Assembly (NCBI RefSeq): GCF_963677575.1
Contig: NZ_OY782038.1
Span: 1,612,001 to 1,676,000, forward strand
Length of the DNA: 64,000 nucleotides
Direction of reading: 5' to 3'
From: an uncultured Draconibacterium sp.
GTDB taxonomy: Bacteria; Bacteroidota; Bacteroidia; Bacteroidales; Prolixibacteraceae
The position numbers and the translations under genes were made by a program. Positions 35,012 through 42,357 of this stretch are shown here, piece by piece. Numbering within the stretch: the stretch's first letter is position 1; every line of letters begins with the position of its first letter. The notes beneath the pieces are model-generated. The model saw only the letters and a list, made by a program, of their open reading frames with translations, was not told where the DNA came from and made no database searches.

Positions 35012-36121
35012 ATGCCTTATTTTATCGACAATCACGAGCTAAATGGTGAGACCCCCTCCGAAGCAATCGCACAGAAGCACCTTCAGGACATAAAGGTTCA
35101 ACACCAGTATCATTGCCGGAAACTGGGTTACTGCTTCGACGAAAAGCGCAAGATCGCCTTTTGTTTATTCGAGGCCCCCAATCGCGCGTATATAGAACAA
35201 CTCCACAAGCACGAACATGCCAATGTTCCCAACCATATTATTGAAGTTGACTCCCGGATCATCGATTTTTTTCTTAAACAAATTAAGCCGGAAACCCAAA
35301 GCGAAAAGGTAGATATTAATAGTATTACCACGCAGCCACTTACAACGATAATGGCGCTCAGTATCGATTCGAATGAATTGTACAGTCTGAAACTGAAGGA
35401 GCGACGTTCCCTTGTAAAATTATTCAAGAAACTGGTATTGGATTACTGTAACCACTTTAAGGGAACTGTTATTTTGCGCGACCAATATGCCTCGCAGCTT
35501 ACTTTCTATTCAACAAGTGCAGCGGTTTATTGTGCTTTAAAAATTCATAAGGAATTTGCTCCGTTCATAAAAACCCTGCAACGCAAGCTATTTCTAAAGG
35601 TGGGTATAAGTGGTTGTTATTTAGAGGATATCAGCAATGTTGAATTTCAACAATCGGTAAAACTGGCGAAACGATTGTGCTATATTTCCACATCTAAAAT
35701 TCTGCTTACCCTCGAAGTGCGAAATCTATTTCAGAGCGAAAGCATGAAAGTGGTGATTAAAGGCGACCGCATAAAATCGGTTTCGCCCGACGATGTGCGT
35801 TTTATAACGCTGCTGATGGACTACATGGAAAAACACTGGAAGAACAACGACCTGCATGCCTCTATTCTCGAAAAGCACCTGGGATGCAGCAAATCACAGA
35901 TTTACAGAAAGATGAAAACGCTGATTGGCCAGTCGCCAAATTCGTTTATAAAAGCCTACCGTCTTAACCGCGCCAAACAATTGCTGCGCGATAAAAGCGG
36001 AAATATCTCCGAAATAGCATTCGATACCGGTTTTGGAAGCCCTTCATACTTCTCGAAATGTTTTCAGAAAGAATACGGAATAAAACCATCCGACTTTCAA
36101 ATGGAGATGGAAGAAGCATAA
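35012..36121 (+). CDS. DUF4242 / degenerate cyclase / AraC regulator, paralog 1
   Basis: A 369-residue protein starting at the ATG at 35012 (MPYFIDNHEL). Residues 1 to about 82 match DUF4242 (SCO4226-type nickel-binding fold), with His8, His23, His65, His67 and His69 available as ligands. Residues about 105-255 resemble a class III nucleotide cyclase domain, but the first metal Asp is replaced (MALSID), so it is probably a binding domain only. Residues about 265-369 are an AraC DNA-binding domain (LEKHLGCSKSQIYRKMK; ISEIAFDTGFGSPSYFSKCF). The gene at 38468-39574 has the same three-domain order. A strong terminator follows directly. The ligand and targets are unknown. Confidence 0.85.
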   Translation: MPYFIDNHELNGETPSEAIAQKHLQDIKVQHQYHCRKLGYCFDEKRKIAFCLFEAPNRAYIEQLHKHEHANVPNHIIEVDSRIIDFFLKQIKPETQSEKVDINSITTQPLTTIMALSIDSNELYSLKLKERRSLVKLFKKLVLDYCNHFKGTVILRDQYASQLTFYSTSAAVYCALKIHKEFAPFIKTLQRKLFLKVGISGCYLEDISNVEFQQSVKLAKRLCYISTSKILLTLEVRNLFQSESMKVVIKGDRIKSVSPDDVRFITLLMDYMEKHWKNNDLHASILEKHLGCSKSQIYRKMKTLIGQSPNSFIKAYRLNRAKQLLRDKSGNISEIAFDTGFGSPSYFSKCFQKEYGIKPSDFQMEMEEA

Positions 36122-36152
36122 AAAAGACCAATTAATACCAATTGGTCTTTTT
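36121..36152 (+). terminator. Terminator of regulator paralog 1
   Basis: The stem AAAAAGACCAATT/AATTGGTCTTTTT with a 6-nt loop begins at the stop codon and ends in a run of T. Confidence 0.92.
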
Positions 36153-36397
36153 TTATCTTTTTTTGAATCAAAATTACTAACACCCGTCTCCTCTTGTGTC
36201 TTAAATTTGCAAGTAACAGTTCAATGGATTAGAATTGAAGAACACCCCAACGCATCAAACCCATTATATTTTTAATGCTAGTTACGTCCGAAACATTCGT
36301 TAATGGATATTCGGTGTTTAGTTGACAACAATGAAAACAGATATATAGAAACAAGAGAAAACAATTTAAAATTTGAAAACGATTAAAGCTCAAAGTC

Positions 36398-37141
36398 ATG
36401 AAAACAATTAAATTATTATTCATTTGCATGTTCGCAGCTATTTTTGCACACGCTCAAGAAACAGTTCCTCCTTACACTATGGAAGATGTGGAAGTAACTC
36501 CACCTAAGTTTACAGCAGTTAAGTATAATGCTGTTGATAACACGAATTCGCTGAAAACCTACATCGCCAACAATTTTAAATACGATACCGAATTTGGCGA
36601 CACTGCTGAAGGTACCGAAGTGATTAAATTTACTGTTAATTCTGATGGTAGTTTGTCGGACATTAAAGTAGTAAACAGTGTATCTCCAAATGTCGACAAC
36701 TTGCTAACAAATATAATTGGAGAAACCAATTACATGTGGATGCCGGGCAAAACCAATGGTGTTGCTGTTGCCATGGAAAAAGAAATTGCTATTCAGATAA
36801 AACTGGGGATGACAGAATCGGCCGCAGAACAACGCGATTTTACCGAAATTGCCCGGAACCATTTTACCAAAGGTGCTGAAAAGTTATTTGTAGACCGAAA
36901 AACAAAGCGGGCTATTAAATGTTTCGAGACAGCTGCCCGCTACCGTCCTTACGACCAGGCAACAATGTATATGTTGGCACTTTGCGAAGTGGATCGCGGA
37001 AATATAGATGCAGCACAAGCATACGTTGAACGATTCAGAAAACTGGGAGGCGATAAAGATCTTCTGGAAGAAAATCTGGCACAAGACGTGAAAAGCGTTG
37101 ATGGATACGAACTACTATCGCAACTTTTTGCAACCAAATAA
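36398..37141 (+). CDS. Secreted TonB-C-domain protein with TPR-like tail
   Basis: A 247-residue protein with a signal peptide (about 1-20, ending AHAQ). Residues about 50-140 resemble a TonB C-terminal domain (IKFTVNSDGSLSDIKVV, WMPGKTNGVAV). Residues about 150-240 are helical and TPR-like (RAIKCFETAARYRPYDQATMY). There is no transmembrane anchor beyond the signal, so it is not a classical TonB. It lies between the two paralogous regulators and may belong to their regulon. Confidence 0.8.
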   Translation: MKTIKLLFICMFAAIFAHAQETVPPYTMEDVEVTPPKFTAVKYNAVDNTNSLKTYIANNFKYDTEFGDTAEGTEVIKFTVNSDGSLSDIKVVNSVSPNVDNLLTNIIGETNYMWMPGKTNGVAVAMEKEIAIQIKLGMTESAAEQRDFTEIARNHFTKGAEKLFVDRKTKRAIKCFETAARYRPYDQATMYMLALCEVDRGNIDAAQAYVERFRKLGGDKDLLEENLAQDVKSVDGYELLSQLFATK

Positions 37142-37470
37142 TAGATTTACAACATGAAAATTTTAGACAGGCTGTTTCGGAAACTCGTTTCCGGGGTGGC
37201 CTCTCTAAATTTATCCTATTTACATTACTGGCAATCGTCAATCTGCAAAGCAGGAAACAGCACCCTAAAATTCCATTTTTCCATTCTCAATCTCCATTCA
37301 ATCTCCCTCAAACTTGTATCAATCTTTCCTTATTCACGCGAATGATACAAATGTTGCATTTAATGATTCATCTGTGTTCGACTGGCATACATACCGTGGT
37401 GTAATTTTGTATTGAACGTTACAACAAGAATTCGTGCAGCACACCATTATTAACTTAAAATCAAAGAATT
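37142..37470. other. Gene-free spacer with promoter element
   Basis: 329 bp. A short hairpin CGGAAAC-TC-GTTTCCG lies near 37177-37192, and a -7 element TAATTTTG at 37402-37409 precedes the next gene. A 63-codon open frame from 37154 has no recognisable features and is not accepted. Confidence 0.5.
37402..37409 (+). promoter_or_regulatory. -7 element before the SnoaL-cupin gene
   Basis: TAATTTTG matches TAnnTTTG about 60 bases upstream of the start. An exact -33 TTG is missing. Confidence 0.4.
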
Positions 37471-38376
37471 ATGAAAAAGAAAATAATTAGCATCGGAAGC
37501 CTGGGAATACTGGTTGTAGTATTAGGGCTTTTATTCATCAATGCAGGAAATAAAGACGAAAACAAGGCCATTATAAGCCTCCTGGAAAACGAACGAAAAA
37601 CCTATTGCGACAACGATTTTGAAGCCTATGCAAAAAACTGGGTTCAGAATGAGCAGGCACTATTTATGTACGCCAGTATGGATGATCATTTTTCAATGCA
37701 AGGCTGGGATTTGATCAGGGAGAACATGACGCAACATATGGGTTGGAAAATAGAGAACAACGTTAAGACCATTGAAAATCCTGAAGACTTCGAATACCAC
37801 AACATACTGGTGGATGGCGACATGGCCTGGGCAAATATCTCGCAGTATGATGCTAATAAAAAAGTAAAAGACCGGAGAGCCTACGTGTTGAAAAAGGTGA
37901 ATAACGATTGGAAAATTTTAAATATAAACATGTTCGGTACTGACACTTATGCCAAAGGAAAATTTGTAGTGAATGCCAATAACGCACCTAAAAAAACGCA
38001 CGTCAACCTAAACGATTTTCCAAAGGATAAAGTATTCCCAATGATAGAAGGCTGGGGCGGAATGTGTGTCGACATTAACAATGCTCCTGCCGGAACCGAG
38101 TTTTCCCCATTGTTGGAAGGACTGGAAAACGATCATTGCCAGGTGCCGCACTGGGGATACGTGGTAAAAGGCGCCATTCGGATGGATTACGAAGATGGCA
38201 CTTCGGAAGTATTTAGTGCCGGCGAAGCTTTTTACATGAAACCCGGACATACGGGCGGTGTTTTAGAAGATCTGTTACTGGTAAGTTTTGGCCCCGAGGA
38301 AGGTATTCAGCATTTGGTCGATCACTTTGAAAAGAAATTGGCAGCCATGCAGGCCGAACAACCAACGCAGAATTAA
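37471..38376 (+). CDS. Membrane-anchored SnoaL-cupin fusion protein
   Basis: A 301-residue protein with an N-terminal hydrophobic anchor (about 7-24). Residues about 30-155 are SnoaL/DUF4440-like (LENERKTYCDNDFEAYAKNW; AYVLKKVNNDWKILNINMF). Residues about 185-285 are a cupin (HWGYVVKGAIRMDYEDG, SAGEAFYMKPGH) with several His and Glu available for metal binding. The fusion is unusual and no reaction can be given. It sits directly upstream of regulator paralog 2 and is a candidate target or sensor partner. Confidence 0.8.
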   Translation: MKKKIISIGSLGILVVVLGLLFINAGNKDENKAIISLLENERKTYCDNDFEAYAKNWVQNEQALFMYASMDDHFSMQGWDLIRENMTQHMGWKIENNVKTIENPEDFEYHNILVDGDMAWANISQYDANKKVKDRRAYVLKKVNNDWKILNINMFGTDTYAKGKFVVNANNAPKKTHVNLNDFPKDKVFPMIEGWGGMCVDINNAPAGTEFSPLLEGLENDHCQVPHWGYVVKGAIRMDYEDGTSEVFSAGEAFYMKPGHTGGVLEDLLLVSFGPEEGIQHLVDHFEKKLAAMQAEQPTQN

Positions 38377-38467
38377 ACACCCGATGAATCGACCGGCACA
38401 TCTACCTGATGAACAAATTTTTACAACGCTATGTTACACTTTATACTGAACTTTTAAAAACTGCGCT

Positions 38468-39574
38468 ATGCCACTATTTATGGATTACCATATAACCCCC
38501 GGCATAACGCTCGAAGAAGCAAAAAAGGCACACCTCAAAGACCTCGCAGTGCAGTCGAAATACAACGTAAAATACCACCAATTTTGGGTGAATGAGAAAG
38601 ATGGCATGGTGTTCTGCCTGATGGAAGGCCCCAGTAAAGAAGCCTGCCGTGCCGTACACAAAGAAGCCAACGACATAAAAACGTGTAATCTTGTGGAAGT
38701 TGACGGCGGCATGTACTCGGCTTTTATGGCTTACGACCAGGCGCTCGATCATGGCATAGTAATGAAAAATGCCAGTCAGGCCGATACGGGCTACCGCTTT
38801 ATTTTAACACTCGATATTATTTCGCTCACGACGGTGAAGAAAAGCGTTGATTTCGAACGATTAAAATTTCCGGAAAAACCACGGCAGATTGCCGGCAATT
38901 ACATCCATAAATACCAGGGCCGCGTTTTACGGCAACTTCAGAACGACAGCCTTATTGCCACCTTTTACACACCCGAAAGTGCCGTTCAGTGCGCCATTGG
39001 TATTCGGGAAGCGTTCAATAAAAATATTGGCGAACAAAAAGATGCCAGCTGGAACATCCGCTTTAAAATGGGAATAAGCATTGGCCAGCCGGTTACCGAT
39101 CACGGAAACACCATTTTTGAACGTGCCGTAGAACAGAGTTATCGCTTTTGCAAAGTTGCCGGTAACGGCGAAATTATCACCTCCACATTAATGGGTAAAC
39201 TCAGTGTTTTCTGCGACCAGGAAATTGAAAAGGAAACGGTAAAAATACTGAACGAAACCGAAGAAGCTTTTCTTACCCGACTGTTCACTATTGTTGACAG
39301 CCAATACCTCAACGAAGCTTTTAACGTGGAAAGTCTGAGCCGTGAGATCGGTGTTAGCCGACCGCATTTATACCGAAAAATCCGAAGTCTTACCGGAACT
39401 TCGCCCAATGGTTTTATCCGCGACCTCCGCATGAGCAAAGCACTTTCATTAATGAAACAACGTAAGAAAAACATTACCGAAATAGCCCTGGATGTTGGCA
39501 TCAGCAACCCGTCGTATTTCGCCAAATGTTTTCACGAAAAATACGGAATTCTTCCTTCGCAGGTAGCTGTATGA
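38468..39574 (+). CDS. DUF4242 / cyclase-like / AraC regulator, paralog 2
   Basis: A 368-residue protein with the same order as the gene at 35012. The DUF4242 domain (1 to about 80; MDYHITPGITLEEA, VFCLMEGPS, His8, His22, His64) is followed by a cyclase-like domain (about 105-255). Here the motif LTLDIISL keeps the first metal Asp, and LQNDSLIATF keeps an Asp near the second position. An AraC domain (about 265-368; LSREIGVSRPHLYRKIR; ITEIALDVGISNPSYFAKCF) ends it. The better-kept cyclase residues set it apart from paralog 1. It probably controls nearby genes, perhaps the FAD oxidase 157 bases downstream. Confidence 0.85.
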   Translation: MPLFMDYHITPGITLEEAKKAHLKDLAVQSKYNVKYHQFWVNEKDGMVFCLMEGPSKEACRAVHKEANDIKTCNLVEVDGGMYSAFMAYDQALDHGIVMKNASQADTGYRFILTLDIISLTTVKKSVDFERLKFPEKPRQIAGNYIHKYQGRVLRQLQNDSLIATFYTPESAVQCAIGIREAFNKNIGEQKDASWNIRFKMGISIGQPVTDHGNTIFERAVEQSYRFCKVAGNGEIITSTLMGKLSVFCDQEIEKETVKILNETEEAFLTRLFTIVDSQYLNEAFNVESLSREIGVSRPHLYRKIRSLTGTSPNGFIRDLRMSKALSLMKQRKKNITEIALDVGISNPSYFAKCFHEKYGILPSQVAV

Positions 39575-39731
39575 GGTAACAACTCACCATCCCGCGTGTA
39601 CTAATCCCCGCTCAATTAAGATCTGATTACCAGGATACTATTTCAATTGACCGGCATTGCTATGCTTGTAATGCCCGTTGTTGAGTAATAGGCTTATGCA
39701 CGTTTTCATTTTAACCAAAAATTATAATGTC

Positions 39732-41156
39732 ATGAAAATTATTACAAAATCCGGTAACAAAACAAACATCGATCAGCAACTGATCGACGATTTTTGCACA
39801 TCCTTGGGTGGCACATTGGTAACAGCTTCGGCTGACAACTACGACGAAGTTCGACAAATATGGAACGGTATGCACGACAAAAAACCGGCACTGATAGCAC
39901 AGTGTTCGGGAGTGGCCGATGTAATTGCATCGGTAAATTTTGCCCGCGAAAACGATCTCTTGTTTTCGGTGCGCGGTGGAGGCCACAATGTTGGTGGTAG
40001 TGCCACGAACGACGGCGGACTGATGATCGACCTTTCGCAAATGAAAGGCATCCATGTCGACCTCGAGAAAAAGACCGTTTATGCACAGGGCGGCGTAACC
40101 ATTGCCGATCTCGACCGCGAAACATCGGTATTCGGAATGGTAGCTCCTTCGGGAGTAGTATCAACAACTGGTATTGCCGGTTTAACACTGGGAGGTGGTT
40201 TGGGTCATTTGCGCAAAAAACACGGATTGAGTATCGATAACCTGGTATCGGTTGATGTGGTAACTGCCGACGGACAATTCATTACCGCCTGCGAAAAGCA
40301 GAATTCCGACCTGTTTTGGGCTGTACGTGGCGGAGGTGGAAATTTTGGGGTGGTTACTTCCTTCCAGTATCAACTGCACCCCGTGGGGCCAATGGTAACT
40401 CTGTGTGCTCCTTTTTACCCTGCCGAAGAAGCCCCCCAATTATTGCCGGCGTGGCAGGCTTTTATGGATGAGTCGCCCGACGAAGTATCGTCGACTGCCA
40501 TGTTCTGGACCATCCCTCCTGTTCCCGATTTCCCCGAGGAAGCACACGGCAGACGCGTGCTTATTCTTCTTGCTGTACATTGTGGAGATGTGGATAAAGG
40601 CGAGCAAATGCTTAAACCTTTACGCGAACTCAGTAAACCACTGGTCGACCTGAGCACTCCTCTACCGTGGACCGCACTGCAAACCATGTTCGATCCCTTC
40701 TTCCCGAAAGGCGAGCAACTGTACTATTTTAAATCGAGATACATTAACCGGATGGATACAAAAGCCATCGATGCTATTGTTCCAAAAGCAAGTAATCCGC
40801 CACAACCAATGGTGCTGATCGCCATTTGGCATATTGGAGGAGCCGTAAGCCGTGTGAAAGATGATGCCACTCCTTTCTCCGGACGACAATCGAATTACCT
40901 GTTTAGTATCGATGCCATTTGGGCCGATGCCGATGCAAATGAGGCAGTAATAAGCTATGCCCGCGAATTCTTAGATGACCTGAAGGAATTTTCGCCAGGT
41001 GGTTTATATGTTAACTTTTCCGGTTTGGGCGAAGAAGGAACAGACCTGGTAAAATCGGCTTACGGAAAAAATTACGAGCGTCTTTCGGTGATTAAAAAGA
41101 AATACGATCCGAACAATTTATTCCGCATCAACCAGAATATTAAACCGGCGGAATAG
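39732..41156 (+). CDS. FAD-linked oxidase, berberine-bridge-enzyme type
   Basis: A 474-residue flavoprotein starting at the ATG at 39732 (MKIITKSGNK). The N-terminal FAD domain carries RGGGHNVGG with His85 for covalent flavin attachment, and the glycine-rich GGGLGHLRKKHG. The Cys used for a second covalent link in bicovalent members is absent (STTGIAGLTLGGG), so single attachment is predicted. The C-terminal BBE segment includes YVNFSGLGEEG and YDPNNLFRINQNI. Such enzymes oxidise sugars, alcohols or alkaloid-like compounds with oxygen. No signal peptide is evident. Confidence 0.92.
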   Translation: MKIITKSGNKTNIDQQLIDDFCTSLGGTLVTASADNYDEVRQIWNGMHDKKPALIAQCSGVADVIASVNFARENDLLFSVRGGGHNVGGSATNDGGLMIDLSQMKGIHVDLEKKTVYAQGGVTIADLDRETSVFGMVAPSGVVSTTGIAGLTLGGGLGHLRKKHGLSIDNLVSVDVVTADGQFITACEKQNSDLFWAVRGGGGNFGVVTSFQYQLHPVGPMVTLCAPFYPAEEAPQLLPAWQAFMDESPDEVSSTAMFWTIPPVPDFPEEAHGRRVLILLAVHCGDVDKGEQMLKPLRELSKPLVDLSTPLPWTALQTMFDPFFPKGEQLYYFKSRYINRMDTKAIDAIVPKASNPPQPMVLIAIWHIGGAVSRVKDDATPFSGRQSNYLFSIDAIWADADANEAVISYAREFLDDLKEFSPGGLYVNFSGLGEEGTDLVKSAYGKNYERLSVIKKKYDPNNLFRINQNIKPAE

Positions 41157-41218
41157 TCTACTCCGGGAGCTGCTTTAAAAGGATTTCCGCGCGAAATCTC
41201 CGAGAACTTTCGGAGGCA

Positions 41219-41334
41219 TGTCCTCCTTTTTTGAAAATGAGGTGTCCCGATGCTGTGATCGGGACTGAGGATTAGATAGTGGCAGCGGACAGCGATAAAT
41301 TATGCCGGATTGAATAAGTTCATTGTCCGCTGCC
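41219..41334. repeat. Structured spacer repeat, copy A
   Basis: A TCCTCCTTTTTT...GAGGTGTCCCGATG...GGATTAGAT block is followed by a hairpin with perfect 11-bp arms GGCAGCGGACA (41281-41291) and TGTCCGCTGCC (41324-41334) around a 32-nt loop. Confidence 0.75.
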
Positions 41335-41342
41335 GCCTGTAA

Positions 41343-41571
41343 CAGATATACTATGACATTGCGAGGCAGGAACGACCGAAGCAATCTATTCCGGACAACG
41401 AATGGATGGAGATGGAGATGCAGGTGCCGCATATCGTTATTGTGTTACCCGACAAATTGATGCAGGAAGGATTACCAACCAAAATGAATAACGGTGGCCA
41501 GTGGGTAATGTGGAGTGGCACGCCCTATATTCACATTATAATTCCTGTGCCCCGATACGTGCAGGAGTAAT
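41343..41571 (+). pseudogene. C-terminal remnant of a conserved hypothetical gene
   Basis: An open stretch ends at the TAA at 41569-41571. Its last 55 or so codons read like the C-terminus of a conserved small-protein family (VPHIVIVLPD, EGLPTKMNNGGQWVMW, SGTPYIHIIIPVP). The upstream part is the repeat sequence 41355-41388, so the real N-terminus is gone. The family resemblance is from memory and untested. Confidence 0.5.
41355..41388. repeat. Short interspersed repeat (CATTGCGAGG...CAATCT)
   Basis: The word CATTGCGAGGCAGGAACGAC followed by CGAAGCAATCT. A diverged copy lies at 44952-44982. Confidence 0.6.
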
Positions 41572-41746
41572 TTCTCAAGTATTTCCTATCATCAAAAAAT
41601 GGGGCGACCAAACCAAATCCCCCTCAAAGAGAGCTCAAAAAAGGAAATAATTCCCAAATAGAGAAACACTAAAAATGAAATATTTTGTTAAGTATCTAAG
41701 GGTCAGAGCTCATTCAATTTTGGTATGGCTATTGGAAACTGCAAGC

Positions 41747-41841
41747 AGGGGAAAGCGACTTCTGTATTTATGATTGGTTTTGTGTTTAGGGGTTTGTAAA
41801 TTATCAATCATCTTCAAAAAGCGTCCATAGTGCTTTCCCCT
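41747..41841. repeat. Widely spaced perfect inverted repeat
   Basis: The 10-bp arms AGGGGAAAGC (41747-41756) and GCTTTCCCCT (41832-41841) enclose 75 bases, and a T-rich run follows the right arm. It could be the end of a small RNA or the ends of a tiny decayed element. Confidence 0.45.
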
Positions 41842-41925
41842 TCTTTTTTCTTCTCAGAATTTCATTTTAATAAATCATGGGTTTGGAAGCATTACTAAGG
41901 CAATAACTGACTGTGCTTCGAAGTT

Positions 41926-42086
41926 CGTCCTCCTTTTGCTAAAAGAGGTGGTCCGTCAGCTGACGATCGGAGGATTAGATTACTTCTCTCCCATCTGGCG
42001 GATCGTTATGACAAACAAAGTCATAAATACAGGGCCGCGGACAGGAGAGAATCCTGCCGAAACGTAATAATTCATTGTCCGCTGCC
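41926..42086. repeat. Structured spacer repeat, copy B
   Basis: A TCCTCCTTTTGC...AGAGGTGGTCC...GGATTAGAT block is followed, after an insertion, by a hairpin with arms GGCCGCGGACA (42033-42043) and TGTCCGCTGCC (42076-42086). The 32-nt loop has the same length as in copy A, with about 18 of 32 loop bases identical. Confidence 0.7.
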
Positions 42087-42357
42087 GGGTAAACCCTGCA
42101 TACAAACACCACCTCCCCACTGATTTCGTTGCACTGCTTCAGCGGTACTTCCCGATGCTCCGATCGGGACAGGCTCTCCTTTGAGGAGGAGAAATGAACG
42201 CATTTCAATTCATTATCATAGAGAATAAACATACTACGAATGTTTCCCCTCCAGGAGGGGGCGCAGCGACATTAAACACTGCCATGAATAAAAAATATCC
42301 TTTCGCTGACGGGATGGTTCTTTCAAGTCGCTTTTAAGCTAATCCCCTCTTCCTCCG

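Larger units (their letters stand above)
41157..42357. other. Repeat-rich stretch without intact genes
   Basis: 1.2 kb holding two related repeat-plus-hairpin units (41219-41334 and 41926-42086), a third partial unit (about 42130-42270), a gene remnant (41343-41571) and a widely spaced inverted repeat (41747-41841). No complete gene is supported. Confidence 0.7.

Noticed and set aside
37154..37345. 63-codon frame after the TonB-C protein gene
   Set aside because: No family resemblance and no start signal; likely chance.
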